DNA of 64,000 nucleotides, from assembly GCA_003342815.1 (NCBI GenBank), contig PTEX01000020.1, positions 5,134,791-5,198,790 of the forward strand, written 5' to 3'. Below are positions 1-11,270 of the stretch, one piece after another; position 1 is the stretch's first letter, and each line of letters opens with the position of its first letter. The position numbers were made by a program, and so were the translations under genes. Source of the stretch: Eudromia elegans. Its lineage: Eukaryota; Chordata; Aves; Tinamiformes; Tinamidae. Below the pieces are notes generated by a model that was given only the letters and a program-made list of their open reading frames with translations, ran no database searches and was not told the origin of the DNA.

Positions 1-1395
1 ATACATAAAATAAATATATGTGTTATATTTTAAATCAAAGACATACAATACTTTTTGGCTCTTCATCCCTAATAAAATACTTCTTGGACCATTTCAGCCA
101 AGTGCTGCTGAATGTTTATCTATTAAAAAAAGAAAATATTTTCTATAGCTGACTGAGCATGACTTTAATAGACATAATTTCTATTATATATCATAATCAT
201 TATATATCATAACATTTTCTAGACACTATACATAAAGGCTTCCTGATATATAAAAAGAAAAGATGCTGTGAAAAAGCACTAGAGTCCATATGTCCATAGG
301 TGCATTCAGCATCTCTATGCTCTTCAGAGGTTAGCTTTATTATTCTTACTGCCACAGCCTTTATTTCTGTGTTATTTTTCATCCAAATTAATATTAGTGT
401 TTTTAAGTGTTCTGCCATTCCAAGAGTAATTTAGATTGACTACAAGTTACCAGCTGATTGTAGTAACTGATTTTATTCTTATTCATTATGATTTTAATGC
501 ATGCAATATACACTAATCACAGCATTTCTTTTGCTTATAAGCTTAGTGCTAGTGGAGATTTTACATCCTGCCAGATTGAATTTTACAGATTGCAGTGGAA
601 GGATAAGAGAGTTTTTAAAATAGATTTATTGCAGAAATCCTGATCTTTCAGTCAGATGGAATTTTCTCTGCAGCTTAGACAATAGCTTTCTATGAGGAGA
701 TGGGCCTAAGATGAAAGAGCTTGGACATTTTGAATCCAGTTTTGATTCAGGAGTCACACTGAGCTTGTGCAGACCCTGAGAAAAGGACGGGCAGTGAGAG
801 TAAAGTAGGAATTGCAGACTCTGACTTCAAGTGACTGCAAGGAAGGAAGGGGTGTCATTTATTTCCAGGCTTTTCAGTAACCCTGGGGATAGTATTTAGC
901 ATAAGATAAGGTAGCTAATTGCGTATGTCAACTCTTAGAGATAAAGATCCTCAAAGACCCAGAATATATGATCTGAGGAACCATATAATGTGGAGTGAAC
1001 TGGATTGGTTTAATCTGACCAAAAGGAGGCTGCAGGATGATCTCATTGCTGTTAAACTTAATGAGTCATTGCCACGATGACAAAGTTGCAAGGTTACAAG
1101 CTCTTGTTGGTACCCTCAGATAGTGAGGCCGGGAGATGTGCGACGGCTTGGCAGCTGTCTCTGCCTAGCAGCTGGTACCTTGCTCTAGCACTACTGTTAT
1201 GCGAGGTGGGCCCTTGTATCGTCAAACTTGGCTGGTTTATATCATGGCATGCAATGATATTTTTACAACGGACAGACCATCCCCAGGTGAGGCCAGTGTG
1301 AGCATTGCCACCTTCTGCTTCACCCAGTTCCTAGGAAGAAATTACATTATTTTTCTTTTTTTAAAATGTTGCCCTAATCTGAAAGAATGGCAGCC
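1..1395. other. Unique AT-rich non-coding stretch
   Basis: No gene, RNA or repeat family was recognised here. The first 1 kb is AT-rich with scattered stop codons in all frames. From about 1,070 to 1,330 the base composition becomes more balanced, but the short open frames there run into the adjacent CR1 fragment and have no splice-site or start context that would support a gene. Confidence 0.6.
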
Positions 1396-1404
1396 TTTCT
1401 TCTC

Positions 1405-1582
1405 ATTCTCCCTAGCAGCTCCACATCCCTCCTGTCCTGGGCAGCCCAGATCTGCACCCAATACTCCAGGTGCGGCCTCACCAGGACTGAGCAGAGGGGC
1501 AGGATCCCCTCCCTCGACCTGCTGGCAACGCTCCTCCTGATGCAGCCAGGATCCCATTGGCCTTCTTGGCCACAAAGGCCAT
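1405..1582 (-). mobile_element. CR1 LINE internal fragment (ORF2 C-terminal region)
   Basis: On the minus strand this matches the part of CR1 ORF2 that encodes the segment read as ANGILGC...[13 protein letters not shown] in better copies. The same DNA block occurs in the longer CR1 at about 14,020-14,175 and in the plus-strand copy at about 42,295-42,465. Both the 5' and the 3' parts of the element are missing, so this is an internal scrap of about 180 bp rather than a normal 5'-truncated insertion. Its right edge abuts the T/C-rich array. Confidence 0.85.
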
Positions 1583-4200
1583 TCTTTCATTACAATTTTT
1601 TCCTGTATTGCTATGTGTTTTCTTTTTCATCTTTCATTACACATTTCTGTTTCCACATTCTGTATTTCAGCTCTTTTAGCTCTTTTGGCATTTCACATGT
1701 GGTATTGTGCCATCACAGGCCTTTTTTTCACAAGTTGTTATGAATGATTTTCATCACCACTCAGTATGTTTCTGATTTCACTAATTCCTTACTCATTTTC
1801 AAGACTTCTGCTGTGGATTTCTAGTTTCATGTTGCACTAGACATTTGAAGGTTTGCCTCTCATCAGACACTGTGATTTTTCACAACTTTTAAAGGGTTTT
1901 CCTTTGAGCATTTCACTACACATTTAATCTTTCATAATTCCTATTGAATTTTCTCTAGTGCATCACATAACTTCACCACTTATTGCAATCTTTCATCTCA
2001 TCACACGTTTCAGATTTCAAATCCTTGTACACGTTCTCATTTTCACATCCCTTCCACCCTTTTTGATTCTGCTTCTCAATAGGAATGGTTTTTACATGTC
2101 ACTTCTGGTTTAGAATTTGGGGAGATTTTTCAGTGCATGTTCATCTTTAGATTTCACTGCTTGCTTCTGCTCTCATTATGTACTCTTGATCTCATTAGAA
2201 ATTTCATGGACTATCAGTTATTAGTTTCCTTCATGTTGCTCATTACAGATTATGTATAGTATTTTCTATATACGGTTTCATATTTCTCTATACATTTTTT
2301 CTTGTATTTTTTATTTCATTCCTTACAACTTATTCATTTTAACTACAACTTATTTCATAATTTTCATTAGCATATATTATTATTTTCTAGGTAAATTTCC
2401 ATTTTTTACACCCGAATAACCTGTCTTTCCTTTTCACTTCAATAAATATGCTCTTTTTATTAACTCATTATACTTTTATAAGGTTTCACTCCATTGCAGA
2501 TTACTTTTCTGTATTGAATACTCAATTTTTATTTATATAATGCATAAAGAACTTCCCTTTTTGTATTTTTGGAAACTTTCAGGGAGACTGTGTCTTATTG
2601 TATATTTTCCTATTTACATATTCTCACAGTTCCTTTTCCTTACTCCATTTCATTGCTTCTTTCAGATTGTGCATGTTGTTCTGTGTTTTCTTTTTCAGAG
2701 ATATTTCTATACTTTCTCCAATGCATATGATGCTGCAGCTTGATTTATTTCTAGGGGTATGTTTCAGATTTTATATCTTATGATATATTTCTGATCTTGA
2801 ATGGTCCTATGCTTTTCTTACTTTATTATAGATTACTGCCTTTAATATATGGCATTACCTACATCAGATTTTTGCATCTCCCTATTTCTTCTGGGTGAGT
2901 CTATTATGCATTTCATTATGCAGCTTCACTACTCACATCTTGTTCTCCACTTGTCTTTAAATATAATTACATCTTTTCCTATTACAAGTCCTTCTGCATT
3001 GCTTAGGTTGCATTTTTATACTCACAAGTGTGTTCACAAGCAATTCTGTATCCACGAGATGTATCTTTACTCATATCATCCATTTCTTCATCATTTTCTT
3101 ACACTGCTTTTCAGGTTTTCCTTTTTCACTCCTTTTGCATGTTCTTACTGAAAGCTGCCTTTACAGTTCATTAGGAGTTCTCAATTTGCACATCTTATTA
3201 AGATTATTTTCATTATCATTAAAGAGTTTAATTCTTTTTAAACTCAGTGTACACTTTCAACTGCATCTCATGCCCTTTTTTCCCTGTAGCTCAGTATCTA
3301 GTCTCACTTTCATATTACATGCCTTCTTTTCTCCTTGCATGCATTCTTGCCTCTTTTATTTCCCATGAGCTACTATCTTGCACCATTTCATTTTTACTTT
3401 CAAAGCATATGTGTCCTTTTGTATCATGTTAAAGCCCTTTCATTTTTTCACACCTTATTTCATCTTTTATGTCCTACACCTCATTTTCTGTATTCTTTTC
3501 CCAGACTGTTGTTTCCTCTCATTAATATCTCATTATGAATATTTTTATTTTCATTTCCTTCTGATTACACATTTTTTTATTACACATCAGTCTGTGATTT
3601 TTTTCCTTTTCATTGACATTATTCTCATTTCCTTACATTTGCATTGCATTATAATTTTTCCATTGTTCCCTTTCCTGTTTACCTCTCACTGTTACAGACT
3701 TTGCTTTTCACTTTTCCACACATTAATTTATATACATCATCTTATATTCTGTATCATAAAATACTTTTTTCTATTTTGTTTCTCATGATTTTTGCTTCTC
3801 ATTGCACTGGCTCCTTTCTGCAGCACGGCTGGTTTCACTGACATCTCTTGTATACTTCCCTTTCCACAGGGCTGAACTTGCCCGTCTCTCGTTGTGTTTC
3901 CCTTTCTGCCCCACATTATAACAGTTTTTTCATGCTTCATTGAAGATATGGTTTTCACACCTCATCACTCATTTTCATTTTCTTCTCCCTCAGTTTTGAG
4001 CAGCTGCTCACTTAGAGGTGTTTATTTTGTCTTTGTGTGTATCATCACTTTTATGCTGAAGCCAAAGTTTATTATCCTATATGGCTTACAAGGTTTTTCA
4101 TATTTCCATTTTTTTTTCTATTCTACTACATTTTTTTTTTCCTATTGCTACTTGCCACTTGTATTTCTAAAATGATTTTGATATTTCTTTCTTTTCTGCC
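1583..4200 (+). repeat. 2.6-kb pyrimidine-rich degenerate repeat array
   Basis: The plus strand is strongly enriched in T, with C next and G scarce, for about 2.6 kb. Short related words recur every few tens of bases, such as TTTCATTACACATTT, TTTCACTACACATTT, TTTCATCTCATCACAC and TTTTCATTGACATT. This suggests an old tandem array whose monomers have drifted apart. No fixed period could be established by eye. The long plus-strand open frames here (up to about 136 codons, rich in Phe, His, Ser and Leu) follow from the skewed composition and are not believed to be genes. The array begins directly at the edge of a CR1 fragment and fades out near 4,200. Confidence 0.6.
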
Positions 4201-4649
4201 TACTGGATGACCAAGTGCTTTTGTTTTACAGAAAAACTAAGGAGAAAATACAATGAGGTCAGACAATACAAAGATTATGGGAATGCTGAACATCGAAGAG
4301 GAATGTATGCTTAAAGCATTACATAATTAAGAACCTTCTGTCAGGTCTGTTTGCTAAGATTGCACATATTAGAATTGTTGATTGCATTAGCAAGCATTCA
4401 CCATTTTCATAATCAGATTCCTTTTATGAAAATGATATTATGTGGGATCTCTTCTATTCCCAATTTACCTTGGGAGAAGGGAAAGAAAGTAAGAGAAATC
4501 TTTTTCTCTGGCTTGCTCCATGGCTCCCATACAGATCAGGAGAACTGCGACTTCGGTTATGAACCTGTTATCCCCAGTAAAGCATCCATCATCTGAAGAA
4601 ACAGGTACGCTGTGCAGAAAGGATCTCTGGAGGGCTCTTGTTCAATTGC
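4201..4649. other. Unique non-coding stretch
   Basis: AT-rich DNA with no recognised gene or repeat. It separates the pyrimidine-rich array from the first copy of the unclassified dispersed repeat. Confidence 0.5.
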
Positions 4650-5100
4650 CCCCAGAGGGCACTAATAGGCCTTAATGGTCCTGACCAGCCTCATCCAGGG
4701 CCTCTCCTCCCCCTGTAAGCTCGGGAGCCCTGTTTAGGCTCAGGCCTGGTTCCTCAGTGTCTATGTGAGCTATGCTTCAGGAGTACAGCACATCCATGGC
4801 CTTGCCTCTTCCTGGTCATGAACTGCACTCACGTTGACCTGGACCCATGGACTTCCCCAGCCTGACCCCAGCCCTGCCTCATGACCTTGGGTTTGTATCT
4901 GACTGCTGTTATCAGGCCTGATCCTGACACAGACCTTCAGACTGACTGCCTGGCTCGGCCTTGGACCTCACCACGCTCTTGCCTGGTGCTTTGAGCTCTT
5001 GGTTCAACCTGGCTGCTATCTCTAAGCCTGCCCTGCTTGTCTTTGCTTGTGTGTTGTGCCACTGGGCACAGGCAGGTGAGGCTCCTGCCCCACTGACTGT
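4650..5100 (+). repeat. Unclassified dispersed repeat, copy A
   Basis: A C-rich segment built from recurring GACCT, CCTGCC and CCTGATCC words. The stretch from about 4,834 (GTTGACCTGGACCCATGGAC) to about 5,040 (TTCAACCTGGCTGCTATCTC, then GCCTGCCCTGCTTGT) aligns in order with 38,440-38,660, where the matching words are GTTGATCTAGATCCACAGAT and TGGAACCTGGCCATGATCTC. Shared order over about 200 bp points to a dispersed repeat, possibly part of an LTR. The family was not identified and the outer limits are uncertain. Confidence 0.45.
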
Positions 5101-7394
5101 GTTTTGGCACCCCCTGCTTGAAGTGGGACAACACTAACCTTCATCAGCCTTGATTTTTCTTTAACTGTAGCTTGAAAAACTCCATTTCTAGCTATTTTTT
5201 GGGGGAGAGGGGACTCCCTATTCTGTGTGTATGTGTGTAGGGAGGTGGAAGTGCTCGCCCCTAGAAGCAGGCAATAGGCTGTAGGGCCCATGTGTCTAAG
5301 GCACCAGCAGCTGGAGCGAATGAGAGTACACGTACCCAGTGTGTGATGGTTGGCGAACATGGCGATGGTTGGCTCTGGACTAGCTGCCAGGTCGGATAAG
5401 TGCCTCATCTGCCAGCCAGACACTGATCACTGCCTTCTGAGCTGGGTAGTCCAGCCCATTTTAAGCCCACCAGCAGAAGGCTTCCACATTTCTGCTTTCA
5501 GATGAGGATGCTGTGGGATGAGGAATCATGTCCACCTCTGCACAAAGGTTTTGTGTCCTTTTAAATTCTTTTCTCTGGTGACTCGAAGAAGGACCTCAGG
5601 AAAGAAAGATAGTACTCTGATCACCACATGTTCTCCAAGGTGGCAATTCCAGACACCACAACATTAAATACTTATTATAGTAATTTTCATTTCCTTGCCT
5701 GCTATGACCCATTACAAGCTTTATTTGGGGGGGAGGCAGACACTGTCTGACTCCCTGTCTCTATCACGTGCATTAGAACATTGAAGAGCTGTGGTTCTGC
5801 AGCTCGCCCTAGCAGCATGCAAGAGAAATGGGCTGTCATGGGGAGTTAGTTGTCTTAAATCCACACCAGCTTGATCCCACCCAGTGATGTTTCTTACTAA
5901 ACTGATCAAGGACTACAGCTGTTTCTGTACAGTACAGTCTTCCATATTACCAAGCATCCTATTAGATGTCTAAATATAGTCTGTATGTGCACTTGACTGT
6001 AAAGTTATTTTAACAGGAGGGGAGACAAAAAATGCCATTCACAAACAAACTTGCTGTTGAAGATAAATTATATCTGAGGCTGAAAAGAGAAACAAATAGA
6101 AAACAACTGAATGGTTATGCTTATCTCTCAGTGCATTAAAATGCAGATCTTAGTTTCAATCATGAGAGGAATTCCTAGGTACAAGATTAATTTTCTTGTT
6201 TTATTTCATGGGCATGTAGAATAAATAAGTTCATTTAAATGAGCAAAATTTTTTTCCTCAGGCTAAAAGTAGATTCAGTTTCTATGTAATATTCACCCTG
6301 TTTGCATGATTCTCAAAATTCTGCTTAGAAAATTCTGCTTTGAATATTCCTTTTCTATCTCTCCTTAATTTTGTTATTTCTGAATGCTTAAGGGAATGTT
6401 ACTTGCACACATGTCATCATTATAATTAAAACCTAATATCCCCAAATAATATAGTAGTTTAAATGGGCATGAATAGAAGAGATTGCTAGGGAAATTTTCT
6501 TACACAAATACCTCCTATATTGATATTATCATCCATAATGATAGCTCATTTTGTTTGAGACTGTGCTGGCAAATTTGTGCTTGTCTGGCAAGGCAATTTT
6601 CCAATCTGGAAACACTGTTGCTGCACATAATTTCGTTCTTGGTCAGCACTCGTAGCAGCCATTTGTTACCTGGATATGGCTGTGGTTACTCATTGCAATC
6701 ACCTTTGTTTTGCCTATAAGTAATTGAAAACATTGTTCCTTATTACCTTATTTTCTTTCTGTATTACCAGGAAAAGAAATATTAACAGAACATTTCCCAT
6801 CCACGTTATATGCTCACATGTCAGGCAATCTTAAATAAATAAGGTAGCTTTCACTTCTAGCATAGATCCTGTCACTAACAACAGAAGGTTACTGAGAAAT
6901 TTATTTTCAGTTATCATAACCAAGATACCCATTTTTTAATCATTAAAAAATCATAAATTCAGCTATAATTCCCTTGTTAAAACATGTTGCTTCTTTTTAT
7001 ATAATCTAGAATAATTCATCAAAATATGTTTAAAGAAGGAAGTTTTTTTTCTTTATTTTCCTTTCTTTTCTCAGAACATCATTAGGAATCTCTCATCTGT
7101 CATGTTTGAAATACTACTATTACTGTCACTAGTATTTACAATGTACATTCCAGTCGGATGTGAGCTAAGCTGGTAAATAACTTTGTCCTCTTTGTCCTCT
7201 CCTAGAAGTTCTGTGATTTTTTTTTAATAGGGATTTGTGATTTATTAGAGAATGATTTCACTAGGAAACATACGACTTAGTCTCTTTGTGGAAAAGTCCT
7301 TCCACAGTTTGTCTTTGACAATTATCTTTTTTTTCATGTTTCTGTTTATCAAAATGTTAAAGCAACAAAAAGATGTGTGCAAGTTTGATATACA
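5101..7394. other. Unique non-coding stretch
   Basis: No supported gene. The part up to about 5,560 is less AT-rich and may be a continuation of the dispersed repeat. A 133-codon minus-strand frame at 5,022-5,423 has no motif or splice context. The remainder is ordinary AT-rich DNA. Confidence 0.5.
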
Positions 7395-7762
7395 TTTTAG
7401 GCTGAGAGGGGACCTCATCAGTGTGTACAAGCACCTCAAGGGAGGGAGTGAGGAGGAGGGAGCTGGCCTCTTCTCAGTGGTAGCCAGCAACAGAACTAGA
7501 GGAAACTGCCAAAAATTGAAGCTCCAAAAGTTCCACAGGAACTTGAGAAAGAATTTCTTAACAGTGAGGGTGACAGAGCACTGGAACAGGCTGCCCAGAG
7601 AGGTGGTGGAGTCTCCTTCTCTGGAGATCTTCCAAACCCACCTGGACACCACCCTGTGCCCCATGCTCTAGGGGACCCTGCGTGTGCAGGGGGGTTGGAC
7701 TAGATGACCTCTAGAGGTCCCTTCCAACCTTAAGTATTCTTTGATTCTATTCTATGATTCTG
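7395..7762 (+). mobile_element. CR1 LINE, 5'-truncated, 3' end
   Basis: A plus-strand CR1 3' portion. It begins in the ORF2 C-terminal region (readable as LRGDLISVYKHLKGGSEEEG) and runs through the conserved REVVESPSLEIFQTHLD segment. It then enters the 3' UTR block GGTTGGACTAGATGACCTCT and ends in ATTCTATGATTCTGTGA octamers. The frame is nearly intact over about 90 codons, so the copy is not very old. The 3' UTR variant with GCGTGTGCAGGGGGG matches the minus-strand tip at 11,189, which suggests the same subfamily. CR1 encodes the proteins for its own target-primed reverse transcription; this copy is far too short to do so. Confidence 0.95.
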
Positions 7763-7869
7763 TGACTAGGAAGCTGAAGAACATATCAGTCTCTCCTAAG
7801 GCAGAAGGAGCTGGGAGAAGGAGCTGGGATTGTTATTGTCAGGAAAGAAAGTGATACAGAATTTCACTG

Positions 7870-8212
7870 CAGTTTTCCTTTACTGGAGGGAATCAGAGAA
7901 GATGGAGCCAGACTCTTCTCTGGGATGCACAGTGATAGTATAAGATAATAATGGACACAAGTTACAACAATAGAAACTCTAATTGGACAAAACTGAAAAA
8001 TAATCTTTCATTGGAAAACAGTGGAAAAGGAACACATTGGAAAAGGCCCAGAGAAGATGAGGAGTACTCATCTCTGGAGATATTTCAAGTGTGCTCAGGC
8101 AAGATCTTATCTAAGTTTGAAGTTACCCCTGTCTAGAGCAGGAGGTAGCACTCGATGATGTTTTCAGCTCTCTTCCAATCTAAAATATTCTAGATTTGTT
8201 TGAATATGATTC
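7870..8212 (+). mobile_element. Older CR1 LINE 3' end
   Basis: A diverged plus-strand CR1 tail. Recognisable segments in order are GATGGAGCCAGACTCTTCTC, ATGGACACAAGTTACAACAA, CATCTCTGGAGATATTTCAA, the decayed 3' UTR block TTCCAATCTAAAATATTCTA and a final ATGATTCTGT. Divergence is much greater than in the copy just upstream, so the two come from different times. Confidence 0.8.
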
Positions 8213-9645
8213 TGTAAACTGAAAGTATCTGGTAACTATGTAGAGCATAAGATACATAACAACTCACAGACCTAATTGAAGAATTTTCTGTGGTATTTGG
8301 CACAGAAAGTTGGAAGAAGAAACTGTAGATAAATCTTAGATACATAAAATAGATATTTGTTAGGTAAATATTATTAGCTGCTAATTTTCCTTTGAACAAA
8401 AAAATGTCATCTTAAACAGAGAAATCATGTATCCACATACGGTTCATACTACTGAATCCTATGAACTATTCTGCCTGTGAATATTGCCTTTACCGAGTGC
8501 ACAGAGAGAAATGACCTTGTTTTCTTTAGCAGGATTTATAGGATTTTTGTTATTGTTATTTTTATTTTAAAAGAGAAGATTGGAATAACAGAATAACTAG
8601 ATTACTTTCTTCCTCAACCTGAAGAATATATTTTATGATAAGGAATGGTTCACATGAATAGCACATAAAGAAAAAAAGAATCTCAGCTGTGGATGTTGTC
8701 TGTTTTGCCTTTTGTTTTTGCAGCCGGGTGTCTGCAAGGAGTAGTAAATTCTCCATGATTTACTGTTCAAGTCATCTGATAAAAACAAGGTCACCTATTA
8801 AGACAGCGAAGAAAAGGCAAGTCTCATGTAGGCTGAAGTGGAGACTAACTGGATTCATGGCTGTTGTGAGCTGTGAACAATTACACCAAATAATAGCTTA
8901 TATAATTTTTTTTTTTTTTTTAAAAAAAAACCTTATCCATTTATTTTAGCTAATTACATTCTGACAGCTTTGAGGCACAAAACAGCATACAATTGAATAA
9001 TATCAATTAGGATGTAGGCTGGAGCTCTTTCAATGCCTGGAACACACTCCAGTTTCATTATGACAAAGTCTCCTTCAATAACTACAATGGAAAATGATCC
9101 TCACCCGTTCTGAGTGAACTCTGGTTATCTTCAAAAGTCTGATCTAGAACTTCTTCATTGCTATGGAAAGATGTGATCTGAGTGATACATCACATCAAGA
9201 AAAAATTAGTGTGCCCTCTAGCTCAGTAGGTAACACTATAAGCCAAGTAGGGCATGGTGGTAAGCTATTTTTGAGATGTACTTTTTTTTTCTATTTTTTT
9301 TAAACTCTTCCCCAAACTTCCCCAAAACTAAGATTTCCTCAAAATTGTAATTTAAAGCAAAAATCCAAGTTGGAGTGTCATCTATGAATGTAAACAAATT
9401 GTTTTATACTATTTTTTTTCTGTGAGTACTGACAGCCAGGCTGCCAGGGGCAGCAGTGTCAAGGTCCATATTTTCCCTAACGTTTGGGATGCTGAGTGCA
9501 CCCATACGACTGGCAACACAGCAGCCTTGCCAGACAGGGATCTTTTCCTGACCAAAGTGAACTGAACAGGCCCAGGGATGGCAGAGAGCTTCAACTTGGA
9601 GTCCCAGTCATCAGGTAAGTCCTCATGAGGCAGGTCAAGCTGAAA
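8213..9645. other. Unique non-coding stretch with T16/A9 tract
   Basis: AT-rich DNA without a recognisable gene. A run of sixteen T followed by nine A lies at 8,906-8,930 and could form a short hairpin. A 106-codon minus-strand frame at 9,409-9,729 looks somewhat protein-like but overlaps an old CR1 end and has no supporting signals. Confidence 0.5.
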
Positions 9646-9649
9646 AGGT

Positions 9650-9830
9650 GAGATATGATCAGGGTCTAAAATTGGAATAGATGTCCAGACAAGTGACTGG
9701 ATCTCCATCTTGGAGATTTCAAAACTCACCTGGGCAAAGTCCTGAGTTTAGAAGCTGGCTCTTTGTGTTGGGCTACATAGTCTCTGGATGAATTCCTTAC
9801 AGCCTTAATATTTTATGGTTCTAATCATAA
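9650..9830 (+). mobile_element. Ancient CR1 LINE 3' end
   Basis: Weak plus-strand match to the terminal part of CR1. GGATCTCCATCTTGGAGATT and TTCAAAACTCACCTGG are followed by a GGGCAAAGTCCTGAG segment, a decayed CTACATAGTCTCTGGATGAA block and TATTTTATGGTTCT. The 5' limit is unclear. Confidence 0.55.
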
Positions 9831-10037
9831 CCGTATACCCGGTAAAGGATTGCACAAAGGATTTGTCAGTCTTCACAGTCAGATGTAAGTGATTCAGGTC
9901 ATTTTCCCTCAAGTCAAATAATTATTGCGTCCTCTAAAGTTTATTTTTGTTTTAATTCCCTCTCCTCCTTCTTTTAAAAGGTTGTTCTTGCTTCCCATGC
10001 CTTTTTGCAGTCGGACTAAATTTTCTAAACTAGTAAC

Positions 10038-10055
10038 AAAAAAAAAAAAAAAAAA
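10038..10055 (+). repeat. A18 homopolymer
   Basis: Eighteen consecutive A residues. No retrotransposed sequence was recognised immediately upstream, so it is listed only as a homopolymer. Confidence 0.9.
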
Positions 10056-10763
10056 GACATATGTATCTGAAACCATAACTCTTGCAAGAAAACCATTCAT
10101 TTAAAAAATTTCAGTAAAGCTGAGCATGATTTGTACCTTGTTGGGGAAGCGTTTGTTCAGCTTCAAGGAAATAAGGTCTGAGCTTTAGCTCAGACATTGT
10201 AGTCACAGAGAAATCGTTGAGCGGAGTTCACCAGCATGATGTTCCTCAACCATGTTGTGCCGTGAGACTGAGAGGAAGGACAGCCAGCTTGTCCAAGGGA
10301 TACATACACTGAGTAGCCTAGTCCAAGGAAGCCTGTATGAGTGAGGGACAAGCAAGTTCACTTGTGATTCTTCTAATCTTACACTCTATATGACTTAAAA
10401 AACTGTATGTGTTTAGGTACTCTGCAATAACTGCTCTAAATGTATTTAATAAATGTATACTGGGGCAAGAGCAAGGTAATGTGAGGTAGACAACTTAAGG
10501 TTGCACTCCCTAAAGGTTCCTAATGCCCATGTGTGACCTGTGGCAAGTTTTGCAGAAGAGATGGCATGAAAATGCTTTTTACCCAGATAGTAAGTTTGTT
10601 CATTGGTATAAACTCAAGTTTCTTCATGAGCCATAAAAACTAGATGCCAAATTAATGGAAAAGTTCATTAAAAAGGTTGAAGTGCCTTTTTGAATCCCTT
10701 TAAAAATTTCTGGTTCTTCTACTGAATTAGTTGTTTCTCTTATTTACTGATGCACTTACAAAA

Positions 10764-10792
10764 AAGTTACTTCTTGGGAAAAGAAGTAACTT
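10764..10792. repeat. Perfect 12-bp inverted repeat with 5-nt loop
   Basis: AAGTTACTTCTT and AAGAAGTAACTT are exact reverse complements separated by GGGAA. The stem is too short for a typical microRNA precursor. Confidence 0.85.
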
Positions 10793-11188
10793 CTCCCTTT
10801 TAATCAAAGAGGAATTGCTTCAATTTAGAAAATGAGATAAAAAAATGGTGTTTCAAGATTCAGTACATAGCAGCTGCCCTTATACACTTAAAATACAAAA
10901 ATACGAAAATATTATGACTGTCATTTCACATAGGCTATATTTGACACAAAGTGACATATTGCATATATTACTTTCAGCTTGTCTTGAAAGTATATAAAAA
11001 TATAAATAGAATGACATTTCTTTTTTTTTTCCTTAACTTGAAATAGCAAAAAGTATCATCGAGGTGCCCTGTTTTGTAGCAAATTTTAAAAGTTTTAAAT
11101 TCAAGACCATGGTGAATAGTTTGGAAAGTATAAAATATTCCTGCAGAAGAGAAAGGCTAAGTTTTGTCAATCTCTAGTGTTGACTGTA

Positions 11189-11270
11189 TCATAGAATCAT
11201 AGAATATTTAAGGTTGGAAGGGACCTCTAGAGGTCATCTAGTCCAACCCCCCTGCACACGCAGGGTCTCA
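11189..11270 (-). mobile_element. CR1 LINE 3' tip
   Basis: Only the last 80 bp or so of a minus-strand CR1 are present: ATAGAATCATAGAAT octamers, then the GGTTGGAAGGGACCTCTAGA block and the TAGTCCAACCCCCCTGCACA segment. This is a severely 5'-truncated insertion. The CACACGCAGGGTC variant matches the plus-strand copy at 7,395-7,762. Confidence 0.95.

Larger units (their letters stand above)
9831..11188. other. Unique non-coding stretch
   Basis: AT-rich DNA with no gene seen. It contains an A18 tract and a short perfect hairpin, listed separately. Confidence 0.5.

Noticed and set aside
2849..3841. Series of long plus-strand open frames in the T/C-rich region
   Set aside because: They overlap in different frames, are dominated by Phe, Ser, His and Leu, and follow from the base skew of the array. 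No motif or start context supports them.
9409..9729. 106-codon minus-strand frame with protein-like composition
   Set aside because: It overlaps the antisense side of an old CR1 end, and no supporting signals were found.
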